Shown one piece after another: positions 8,595 through 16,585 of a stretch of DNA of 64,000 bases. The stretch is from G965261055 sp965261055 [NCBI: Fibrobacteria bacterium] (lineage in GTDB: Bacteria; Fibrobacterota; Fibrobacteria; UBA11236). Each line of letters starts with the position of its first letter. Position 1 is the stretch's first letter. A model generated the notes under the pieces. It worked only from the letters and a program-made list of their open reading frames with translations. It made no database searches and was not told the origin of the DNA. The stretch spans positions 310,001-374,000 of the forward strand of contig OZ253440.1 in assembly GCA_965261055.1 (NCBI GenBank), in the 5' to 3' direction. The position numbers were made by a program, and so were the translations under genes.

Positions 8595-9875
8595 ATGTTT
8601 CTAGTTTCAGAAATTCAAAATCAAGAAATTATTTATAAGGCAAATTTTGTTTTGACATTAAATAATAAACAACCTTTTTTAACAGAAGGTGCTGTAGTTG
8701 TAAAAAATCAAAAGATACTGAAAGTGGGTTCTTTTAAGGAAGTTATTTTACTTTATCCAAATTTTTATGTAGAAGAAATAAATGGTTTATTAATGCCAGG
8801 ATTAATGAATAGTCATTGCCATCTAGAATTAAGTTCTTTAGTTGGTAAAATTGGACCGACAAAAAATTTTTTAAATTGGATTAAGCAACTTCAAAAAGTA
8901 ACTGAAAATTATACGCAGAATGATTGGGTGAAGAGTGTTGAGAAAGGTGTTATAGATTCCATTGTTTCTGGAACAACCCAAATTGTAGATGTTGGTAATT
9001 CAGGAACAAGTTATCAAAGTGGATCTCAAAATTTACAAGGTCTTTACTACAGAGAGATAATAGGACTGAATGTTAAAAGAGGTTTAGATTATTGGAATTT
9101 ACAACAGCAAAATTTACAAGAGGATTTTCTTTTTTATCAAAATCGAAAATCAAGAACTTCGGCATCGGCTCATGCACCTTTTTCTTGTTCTCCAGAATTA
9201 TTAAAATCGATTATTGATTATAATCAAACTAAAAGCACTCCTTTTATAATGCATTTAGCTGAGAGTATTGAAGAAGAAGAATTTTTTGAAAAGCATATGG
9301 GTTCTTTATTTGATTTTTGTAAAAATATTGAACCTAATTTATTTGTTAAAAAATATTCTAAACAATCTTCAATTCAATACTTGATACAGATAGGAGCTTT
9401 ACCTAAAAATTCTGTAATGGTTCACTGTAATACTATTACAGAATCTGAAGTTGCTTATTTTTTTAAAAACAAAATTTCTATTATACATTGCCCTCAAAGT
9501 CATTCTTTTTTTGATCACCCACCTTTCCCTTACGATTTATGTCGCCAGTATGGAGTGTCTGTTGTTTTGGGGACAGATAGTTTGGCTTCCAACACAAATT
9601 TGAATTTGTTTCAAGAAATGAATCTGTTTAAGAAAACTAATTTACAAGTTCCTTGTCAAGATATTATAAAAATGGTAACACGAACAAGTTCTAAAATTTG
9701 GAAAAATTCGTTTTATTCTGGAAGAATAAAAGAAGGAGATATGTGTAATATGATTATATTAAATTTACCATCAAAAAATTATAGTTTAGACGAAATTTTT
9801 AATTCTGTTGTATATGGAGATTGTGAATGGAATTCTTCTATTGTTCAAAACCAACAATTTTTAAAATCTTTATAG
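8595..9875 (+). CDS. Amidohydrolase of the Atz/Trz (MtaD/SsnA) type
   Basis: This 426-residue metal-dependent hydrolase contains MNSHCHLEL (the HxH metal pair), HLAESIEEEEFF, MVHCNT and LGTDSLASNTNLNLFQEM, in the order seen in Atz/Trz/MtaD deaminases. These remove ammonia from purines or related rings such as 5-methylthioadenosine. The exact substrate cannot be read from the sequence. It lies between the PorV-like gene and queG on one strand with gaps below 10 bases. Confidence 0.82.
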   Translation: MFLVSEIQNQEIIYKANFVLTLNNKQPFLTEGAVVVKNQKILKVGSFKEVILLYPNFYVEEINGLLMPGLMNSHCHLELSSLVGKIGPTKNFLNWIKQLQKVTENYTQNDWVKSVEKGVIDSIVSGTTQIVDVGNSGTSYQSGSQNLQGLYYREIIGLNVKRGLDYWNLQQQNLQEDFLFYQNRKSRTSASAHAPFSCSPELLKSIIDYNQTKSTPFIMHLAESIEEEEFFEKHMGSLFDFCKNIEPNLFVKKYSKQSSIQYLIQIGALPKNSVMVHCNTITESEVAYFFKNKISIIHCPQSHSFFDHPPFPYDLCRQYGVSVVLGTDSLASNTNLNLFQEMNLFKKTNLQVPCQDIIKMVTRTSSKIWKNSFYSGRIKEGDMCNMIILNLPSKNYSLDEIFNSVVYGDCEWNSSIVQNQQFLKSL

Positions 9876-9879
9876 TTTT

Positions 9880-10929
9880 ATGTCTCAAACTCTCCTCAAA
9901 AGTTTAGATGCTTTTTTTCAAAAGCAAATAGAATTAGGTCTCATTTTAGATTGGGGTGTAATGCCTATTGGAAAAGTTTCATATGGAGATGAATTAAAAG
10001 AATGGATTGGAATAGGGTATCATGCAAAAATGGATTTTATGCGAGTTGGTTTGGAAAAAAGATTAGATCCAAATAAAATTGTAGATTGGGCTAAATCTAT
10101 ATTGATTTTTTCTATTCCTTATCCAGTTTCGTTGTCTTCCAAAAAAGAAAACAGGAAAGATGAATGTTTTAAGATTGCTAGTTATGCAATGGGTTTAGAT
10201 TATCATTATTGTAGTAACTTTATTACGAATAAGTTGAAAGAATTTTTAGAAAAGAATTACCCAGATTTAAAATCCTTTCCTTTTTCAGATTCCAAGCCAA
10301 TTTTTGAAAGAGATTGGGCGACTCAAGTTGGTTTAGGGTGGAGAGGCAAAAATACTTTTACAATAGATACGGATCTAGGGTCTGGTTTTTTATTGGGAGG
10401 AATTTTATTAAGTGAGTCTTTGGAAAAAACAAAAGTTGTACATAACTATTGCGGTAGTTGTCGTCGTTGCTTAGATGTCTGTCCTACACAAGCATTTGTT
10501 AAAGAGGGCGTTTTAGATTCTAATCGTTGCATTTCTTACTGGACAATAGAAGAGAAAGGAGAAGTGCCTTTAGAATTGAGTTCTTCTTTTGGGGAATGGA
10601 TTTTTGGTTGCGATATTTGCCAAGAAGTCTGTCCGTGGAATGAAAAGGCTCTTAGAAAAAAAGGGAAACAAGATATTCCAACTTCCTTTCAATTAACTCT
10701 GAATCAGTGGATATCTGTTTTGAGAAAAGGGGGTGGCTTTCAATCTCGATTTAAAGGAACGCCTCTTTTAAGAGCTGGAAGAAGAAAATTACTACGTAAT
10801 TTAATGATTGTCATTCGAAATTTATCTGCTAAACCTGATATAGAAAGCATTCTTATAACATTAGAAAATCAGGAAGAAGGTTGGGTTAAAGATGAAATCT
10901 TTAAAACGAGACGATTCCTAAATTTATAA
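9880..10929 (+). CDS. queG: Epoxyqueuosine reductase
   Basis: QueG uses cobalamin and two 4Fe-4S clusters to make queuosine at tRNA position 34. The 349-residue product has the two ferredoxin-type motifs CGSCRRCLDVCPTQAF and CDICQEVCPWN and the central ERDWATQVGLGWRGKNT region. It starts 4 bases after the amidohydrolase stop and is convergent with mutL, 28 bases away. Confidence 0.93.
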   Translation: MSQTLLKSLDAFFQKQIELGLILDWGVMPIGKVSYGDELKEWIGIGYHAKMDFMRVGLEKRLDPNKIVDWAKSILIFSIPYPVSLSSKKENRKDECFKIASYAMGLDYHYCSNFITNKLKEFLEKNYPDLKSFPFSDSKPIFERDWATQVGLGWRGKNTFTIDTDLGSGFLLGGILLSESLEKTKVVHNYCGSCRRCLDVCPTQAFVKEGVLDSNRCISYWTIEEKGEVPLELSSSFGEWIFGCDICQEVCPWNEKALRKKGKQDIPTSFQLTLNQWISVLRKGGGFQSRFKGTPLLRAGRRKLLRNLMIVIRNLSAKPDIESILITLENQEEGWVKDEIFKTRRFLNL

Positions 10930-10957
10930 AAAGACAATGATTGTTGAATTTAATGAA

Positions 10958-12724
10958 CTAAGATTTAAAACGATGTTCAATTTCATCTAGATTATATCTT
11001 AGAATAGTTTGTTTTCCTTGAGGAGAAACAAAAGGGTTTTGAGTTGAAAACAAATGATCAATAAGATGAATGATTTCTTCGTGATTCAAAATTTTTTGGT
11101 TAGAAATACTGGCATGTTTTGCATAAATTTGAGCTAAAATAACAAAGGTATTTTGTTGTTTTTTGTTGTTAGAATCAAAATCTTGAATCATTTTTTTTAA
11201 TAAATCAATAGCAGATTTTTGTTGAATTTGAATTGGAATGCCTTTGATTTGAAAAGATAGAGGACCAAATTCTGTAATGTCAAAACCAAGAAATCCTAAA
11301 TTTTTTAAATTTAGGAGTAAAATTTCTGTTTCTGTTTTGTTTAAATCTAAAAGTTCTGGAAACAGCAATTGTTGTGTTGAGACACTCTTATTTTTTAAGC
11401 TTTCTAGAGCTTGCTCATATAAAATGCGTTCATGAGCTCTTTTCTGATGTACAATAGCAAGAGCTCCTTCTATCTCTAGTAGAATGAGTTTTTGGTTAAG
11501 ATACAGGTAAGAAAAAGGAGGTTTTTTAAAATTTGGTAGGGCATTTCCTAAAGAGGTTTTTTCTTTAGGTTTTTTTAAAATTGTGTTAGAGGATAAAGAT
11601 ATCTCTTTTTGAAAGCTATCCCTTTGAGAGGGATTTGTTGTTTTTTGAAAAATGGGAATGGTTTCAAATTGAATATTGGAGTCAACTAAAAATTTGGACT
11701 CTTGTTTTTCGATTTTAAATTGAGGTATTTTTAAATTTTTTGTTAGTGATTTTTGAATAGAATTTTCAATAAAATCACTTATTTCTTTAGGTTCTAAAAA
11801 CTTGACTTCTTTTTTTGAGGGATGAACATTTACATCAATTAAATGAGCAGGACAAGTTAAAAATAAAATGCCAATAGGAAACTTCATTTGATTTGAGCTA
11901 AAGTAAGCGTTGCGAAAGGATTTTGAAATTAGATTAGAAGAAATGACTCTTTGATTAACATAAAAATATTGATTGGTTTGATTGCTTTTTTGTGTTTCAA
12001 AACTGCCGATAAAACCTTTTAATTGATAATGATCTTGTACTTGATCTACAGAAATTAAATTGTGAAAATTTACGGTTAAAATATTTTTAAGGCGATTTTC
12101 TAATTTAGGTGATGTTAATGTTAAAATATTTTTTTTGTCTTGAAAAGCTTTAAAGGAGATGTTTAAATGGCTAAAACTCATAGTTTCGATAACCTTGAGG
12201 CATTTTTTAAGTTCAGTTGAAGGGGCGGATAAAAACTTTTTACGGACAGGTAGGTTTTTAAAAAGATTACGGATGGTAATTGTTGTACCTTGTTGTCTGT
12301 GAGAAGGTAAAATTTCTTCTACTCTTCCATAATTGATTTGTAGCTTGTGAGCATAATCTTGACTATTGTGGCGAGTTTCAATTGTAAGTTGACTTACGGA
12401 AGCAATACTAGAAAGAGCCTCTCCCCTAAAACCCATTGTTTGAATTACTTGTAAATCTTGGATTTGAGATATTTTACTGGTAAAGTAGCGTTTGTAGCAA
12501 AGTTCTAAATTACTTTTGTGCATTCCGATTCCATCGTCTATAATTTGAATAGATTCTAAATCTTGACCTACAAAATAGATAAAAATATTAGAAGATTTTG
12601 CATCAATAGCATTCTCAATGAGTTCTTTAAGCATACTAGAATAGTTCTGAATGACTTCTCCTGCAGCAATTTGATTAATTGTATTATCTGAAAGACCTTG
12701 AATAATAACTTCTTGTTGTGGCAT
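10958..12724 (-). CDS. mutL: DNA mismatch repair protein MutL
   Basis: MutL couples mismatch recognition by MutS to downstream repair. The N-terminal GHKL ATPase is clear: INQIAAGEVIQ, KELIENAIDA, DDGIGM, and TMGFRGEALSSIASV. A linker (about residues 330-410) and a C-terminal dimerisation domain follow. Length 588 is usual. The start at 12724 (MPQQEVIIQGLSD) is preferred over a 13-residue extension that would overlap obgE. It follows obgE by 26 bases. Confidence 0.93.
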   Translation of the reverse strand: MPQQEVIIQGLSDNTINQIAAGEVIQNYSSMLKELIENAIDAKSSNIFIYFVGQDLESIQIIDDGIGMHKSNLELCYKRYFTSKISQIQDLQVIQTMGFRGEALSSIASVSQLTIETRHNSQDYAHKLQINYGRVEEILPSHRQQGTTITIRNLFKNLPVRKKFLSAPSTELKKCLKVIETMSFSHLNISFKAFQDKKNILTLTSPKLENRLKNILTVNFHNLISVDQVQDHYQLKGFIGSFETQKSNQTNQYFYVNQRVISSNLISKSFRNAYFSSNQMKFPIGILFLTCPAHLIDVNVHPSKKEVKFLEPKEISDFIENSIQKSLTKNLKIPQFKIEKQESKFLVDSNIQFETIPIFQKTTNPSQRDSFQKEISLSSNTILKKPKEKTSLGNALPNFKKPPFSYLYLNQKLILLEIEGALAIVHQKRAHERILYEQALESLKNKSVSTQQLLFPELLDLNKTETEILLLNLKNLGFLGFDITEFGPLSFQIKGIPIQIQQKSAIDLLKKMIQDFDSNNKKQQNTFVILAQIYAKHASISNQKILNHEEIIHLIDHLFSTQNPFVSPQGKQTILRYNLDEIEHRFKS

Positions 12725-12750
12725 AATTTTTTTGCGAGAATGAATTGAAT

Positions 12751-13752
12751 TTAAGAAGACCAAGAGTCTTGGATTTTTGTATTCTTTGCTTTAGTGATGA
12801 TTTGACTCATACTTTGAGTAAATTCTTTTAATCCTTTACCTGAAATAGAAGATGTTAAAATAATTTGCACATTCTTTTTCCATTCTGGTTTAATTCTTGG
12901 TTTACCTAAATCTACTTTATTGGTTAATATAATTTTGGGGCGTTGGACGAGTTCAGGTTGAAATGATTTCAGTTCATGTAATAGGCTTTGATAGTCTTCC
13001 CAAATAGAGTCTTGAGAAGAGTCAACAACAAAAACTAAACAATGACAGCGTTCAATGTGTTTTAAAAATTGATTCCCTAAACCTTTTCCCTGAGCAGCTC
13101 CTTTGATAAGACCTGGAATATCGGCTAGAACAAAGCTTCCGTAAGAATGTTGGACAACACCTAAAAACGGTTGTAGTGTTGTAAAAGGATAGCTTCCTAT
13201 TTTAGATTGACTATTTGTCAGTCTTTGGATAAGAGAGCTTTTTCCTACATTAGGAAACCCAACTAAGCCACAATCTGCAATAAGTTGAAGTTCTAATTTA
13301 AGTTTTAACTTAACACCGATTTTTCCTAAAGTAATTTTTGTTGTGCCTTTATTTTGAGAACTCTTAAAGTTCATGTTTCCTTTACCTCCAAGTCCACCTG
13401 AAGCAATTAGAATTTTTTCTTGATCTTTGCCAAAGTCTGCAATAAATTTATCTGAATACAGTTCAGTAATTCGAGTACCGATGGGAACGTGAATACAAAT
13501 ATCTTTTCCATTTTTACCGTGTTGACGGTTGGGCTGACCTTGTTCTCCAGAATCTGTTTTGATAAAGCGATTAAGTTGGATATCATAAAGAGTGTGTAAA
13601 GAGGAAAAGCTTTGAAAATAAACATGTCCACCTTGTCCACCATCTCCACCATCTGGTTTACCTCGGACTAAAAATTTTTCTCTGTGGATACTTTTAGAAC
13701 CGTCACCCCCTTGACCTGTTTTGATTTCTAAAATTGTTTCGTCAATAAACAT
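12751..13752 (-). CDS. obgE: Obg family GTPase
   Basis: ObgE is an essential ribosome-associated GTPase. Residues 1 to about 158 are the glycine-rich Obg fold (GGQGGHVYF, GKNGKD), followed by a G domain with GFPNVGKSSLIQRL (P-loop), DIPGLIKGA (switch II) and TNKVD. The C-terminal variable domain is short, giving 333 residues. mutL follows on the same strand. Confidence 0.95.
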   Translation of the reverse strand: MFIDETILEIKTGQGGDGSKSIHREKFLVRGKPDGGDGGQGGHVYFQSFSSLHTLYDIQLNRFIKTDSGEQGQPNRQHGKNGKDICIHVPIGTRITELYSDKFIADFGKDQEKILIASGGLGGKGNMNFKSSQNKGTTKITLGKIGVKLKLKLELQLIADCGLVGFPNVGKSSLIQRLTNSQSKIGSYPFTTLQPFLGVVQHSYGSFVLADIPGLIKGAAQGKGLGNQFLKHIERCHCLVFVVDSSQDSIWEDYQSLLHELKSFQPELVQRPKIILTNKVDLGKPRIKPEWKKNVQIILTSSISGKGLKEFTQSMSQIITKAKNTKIQDSWSS

Positions 13753-13870
13753 GAGTTTAGATCTACTTTTGATTAAATTATGAAAAAATGTAATATTAAA
13801 TTAAAAGATACATTTTCACTGTTGATAAGGTGAATAGTTTTCAATTTTGTATTGAAATGACTAAATTTAA

Positions 13871-13890
13871 AAACCTCTTTTTAGAGGTTT
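13871..13890. terminator. Small hairpin in the obgE-speE' gap
   Basis: AAACCTCT pairs with AGAGGTTT across a TTTT loop, between the divergent obgE gene and the speE remnant. The weak T/A flanks make a terminator role uncertain. Confidence 0.3.
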
Positions 13891-13956
13891 AAATTAGGTT
13901 TTTATGGCTTTTTCAGAAGATTTTTCAAATCGTATTTTAAATAATAAATTTACGAT

Positions 13957-14489
13957 ATGCATAATCCACATTCAGGGTTTGTTTTTTCCTCAAAAGAACA
14001 TCTATGGCATGAAAAAACAAATTTTCAAACAATTGATATTATTAATAATGAATTTTTAGGAAGAATTTTTTTGATTGATGGGACTGTTATGTTTACAGAT
14101 AAAGATGAATTTATATACCATGAAATGATTTCTCATGTTCCTGCTTTTGCACATCCATCTCCACAAAAAGCACTTGTGTTGGGTGGGGAGATGAGGCGTT
14201 TTGAGAGAGCTAGTAAAACACTTACTATAAGAGAAGCAACACTAGTTGAAATTGATCAGAAGGTTTTAGATTTGAGTTGCAAGTTTTTTCCTAAAATTGC
14301 TTCCAAAATTTAGGTAAGGTTTTTCCTTTTGTTAGAACCTATTGGACTTTTGTACCTACATACCCTGCAGGTGGATGGACTTTTTGTTTTTGTAGTAACG
14401 ATGTTAATTTTGACTTAGCAAAAATAAGGCAAGTCTATCCAGACGATAGTTTTATAAAAGAGTTACATTATTACAATCCTTCATTATAG
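13957..14489 (+). pseudogene. speE: Decayed spermidine synthase
   Basis: The first 118 codons give a SpeE N-terminus (HEKTNFQTIDI, LIDGTVMFTDKDEFIYHEM, VLGGE, VEIDQKVLDL) and stop at 14311. A second frame from about 14307 to 14489 gives VFPFVRTYWTFVPTYPAGGW and a QVYPDDSF...LHYYNPS end, the SpeE C-terminus. The central catalytic part (roughly 60-100 residues, including the DGxxGTL loop region) is missing or scrambled, and the two parts are in different frames. The gene is therefore inactivated by deletion and frameshift. Confidence 0.85.
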
Positions 14490-14650
14490 AAAGCAAGTTT
14501 TTGTTTACCAAACCATATTCAAAAGGTGGTTGCTCCTTAAATGGAAGATATATTAGAAGTTTATTTAAAGTTTTTTTCCATTTAGTTTTTAAATAGATAA
14601 AAACTAGGCTTTTTTTAGTTATCTTTAAATTCCAATTTTATCAAAGGGTT

Positions 14651-15061
14651 ATGGACATGAATACAGTAACTAGAATTTTATTAGGTCTTCCACTAGTCAT
14701 TTTTGGCTTGAATGGTTTTTTTCACTTTATACCTACTCCTCCTGTAGAAGGTCTTTCTGCCCAATTTTTGGGAGCTATGTTTGGAAGTTCTTTGGGTTAT
14801 GTTGTTAAGTTTTTAGAGCTGGTAGGTGGCTTAATGTTGTTATTTAACTTTTATTCAAGACTTGCTCTTTTGTTCATTACACCAATTACGGTTATGATTG
14901 TTTTATTTCATATTTGTATTGCTGGTGGAGGATTATTTCCACTACCAATTATCCTTCTAATTTTGAACATTCTTCAAATTAGAGCAAACAAAGATGCTTT
15001 AACTCCTTTTCTTAAAAGAAAATCAGAAAATCTAAAACTTAAAGAAAATCTAGAAATCTAA
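14651..15061 (+). CDS. DoxX-family membrane protein
   Basis: The 136-residue protein has four hydrophobic segments and the DoxX layout: TRILLGLPLVIFGLNGFFHF, then FLELVGGLMLL and a glycine-rich third segment. DoxX proteins are small inner-membrane proteins of poorly known, probably redox-related function. It stands alone between two decayed genes. An alternative ATG lies 6 bases in. Confidence 0.75.
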   Translation: MDMNTVTRILLGLPLVIFGLNGFFHFIPTPPVEGLSAQFLGAMFGSSLGYVVKFLELVGGLMLLFNFYSRLALLFITPITVMIVLFHICIAGGGLFPLPIILLILNILQIRANKDALTPFLKRKSENLKLKENLEI

Positions 15062-15100
15062 AAGTTGCCATAAAGACATTAAAATTTTTGGAGTTGATTA

Positions 15101-15250
15101 GGAAGCTCTATAGAACATTGGAAAGGTTATATTCAAAATTTGGTAGATTTAGACTTATTGAAATTTATGCAAGATGAATATCCTGTTTTCAAATTAACTG
15201 AAAAAAGTAATAGTGTTTTAAAAGAGGGCAAGAAACGAGAAGTTTCTTAA
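15101..15250 (+). pseudogene. recQ: RecQ helicase C-terminal (RQC) remnant
   Basis: An open stretch of 49 codons ending at 15250 reads HWKGYIQNLVDLDLLKF, then YPVFKLTEKSNSVLKEG. This is the winged-helix end of the RQC domain of RecQ. No helicase core, start codon or ribosome site is present, so this is a fragment left by deletion. The match is by recognition of the pattern and was not searched. Confidence 0.6.
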
Positions 15251-15607
15251 ACCTCATTGTTTTAAAAAATTGGTGGTAGTTCTTCTAGCTCTTTTTTAAG
15301 AGCAGGATCTTTCATAAAATGATTCTGCTACCAAGTTCTAAAGAATTATTATCGTGATTGTTTTCTCTTAATAATTGATGGTATTTCCAAAGTAACGAAA
15401 GTGTTTCGGGTTTTAGTGTGACTTGATGTCGCTCTAATAGAGAAGCCTTGGAGTTTACGAAATGGTGTTCCTAGCCTTTGTTGTTGCTGAATAAGAACAC
15501 AAGATAACTTAGACTTGTTTCTAGAATTACTTTTGGAGGAGAAAGGTTTTCTCCTTAACGATTGCATATTGTTTGTAAGGGAATGAGAGGTGAATCAAAA
15601 ACTTTGA
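15251..15607. other. Gene-free degenerate stretch
   Basis: No intact gene is visible. On the minus strand, pieces such as LLERHQVTLKPETLSLLWKY (frame 2, about 15360-15460) look protein-like but are broken by stops. This is probably another decayed gene in the same region as the speE and recQ remnants. Confidence 0.4.
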
Positions 15608-16303
15608 TTAGTCATCATTACCACCAAACATCATGAATAAATATAAAATAGACTGAAATACCATGAAAACTCCAGAAAATAGTTGTACGGCGTTTAAAAC
15701 AGGAGAAGAGGAGCGTTGTTGTTTTAAAACCTCAGAAGTAGATACTATCAGTGAAATAACACCTAAAGCTCCAATCCCTAGAGTTATGAGTAAACTAATA
15801 AATGTTGTTTGTATAAAGAAAGAGATTACAATTCCACCTAAAGTCGTAAAAATAAGTCCTTTTACTAAATTGGCAGAGGGAGACCAAGTATTTTTGTTGG
15901 TATAAACTAAAAATGTAACGACAGCAAAGACAATAAAAGTCATTATAACAGCTTTAAAAATAACTTCTCCTCCAGTGTAATATTGAGCAATGTAGAGCAT
16001 AGGGGAAAGGACAAGACCAGCAATAAAACCATTTCCAAATAAAGCGAAAGTTGCTAAATTTGGATTGTGCTCCACTTTTAAAGCAATTGATGGCATTGCA
16101 TTAAGAGCAACCATTGCTAGAATCCAACCTAAAAAACCGTTGAATAAATTAAGAATAAATTTTGAATTTATTCCAACCTTGCCACCAATAACCATTCCAA
16201 GGATTGAGATTGCCAGAAGAAGGTAACTTTTACGAATAATGAGTGTGCGTTCACTCGTAATATTTTGAGTTTGAGTTAGTTTTTCGATAAAGCTTTGTGT
16301 CAT
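15608..16303 (-). CDS. Bax inhibitor-1 / YccA family membrane protein
   Basis: The 231-residue protein has seven hydrophobic segments and begins with a short cytoplasmic tail (SERTLIIRKSYLLLAISILG), as in bacterial Bax-inhibitor-1-like proteins of the YccA/YbhL type. These act in the inner membrane, some as pH-sensitive ion channels or FtsH modulators. The specific role here cannot be assigned. Confidence 0.75.
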   Translation of the reverse strand: MTQSFIEKLTQTQNITSERTLIIRKSYLLLAISILGMVIGGKVGINSKFILNLFNGFLGWILAMVALNAMPSIALKVEHNPNLATFALFGNGFIAGLVLSPMLYIAQYYTGGEVIFKAVIMTFIVFAVVTFLVYTNKNTWSPSANLVKGLIFTTLGGIVISFFIQTTFISLLITLGIGALGVISLIVSTSEVLKQQRSSSPVLNAVQLFSGVFMVFQSILYLFMMFGGNDD

Positions 16304-16510
16304 AAATACTCCTTAAATTAAGAATGATCAGCCAACTATAAATAATTAGCTAACCATAAATATAAAAAATAGAGGTAGTTTAGTGTAAGAAATTGTTAAA
16401 AACATATAGTTGATGTTGCTAATGATTAAAGTAATGAGGAATGTAGTTTTTTTTCTTTTTTTTTCTTCTTATATTTGCTAGAGTTATAGAATATTGTATA
16501 TTTTGGTCTA
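16304..16510. promoter_or_regulatory. Divergent intergenic region
   Basis: This AT-rich gap separates the Bax-inhibitor gene (minus) from the repeat lipoprotein (plus). AGAATATTGTATAT (about 16488-16501) could supply a -10 for the plus gene, but no convincing -35 is seen. The remainder shows no gene. Confidence 0.3.
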
Positions 16511-16585
16511 TACCAAGGATTCCTATACCAAGGATTCCTATACCAAGGATTCCTATACCAAGGATTCCTATACCAAGGATTCCTA
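16511..16585 (+). repeat. Five perfect 15-bp tandem repeats carrying SD-like AAGGA
   Basis: The unit TACCAAGGATTCCTA occurs five times without mismatch, and the last base is the A of the start ATG at 16585. Every unit contains AAGGA; the last copy (16575-16579) is 5 bases from the ATG. The array therefore forms the 5' leader and ribosome site of the lipoprotein gene. Copy number changes by slippage would alter leader length without altering the reading frame. Confidence 0.9.

Noticed and set aside
15349-15567. 72-codon minus-strand frame
   Set aside because: Composition is unlike real proteins here; another frame of the same DNA looks more protein-like but is interrupted, so the region is listed as debris.
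16511-16585. CRISPR array
   Set aside because: Units are contiguous 15-mers with no spacers and no cas genes are present.
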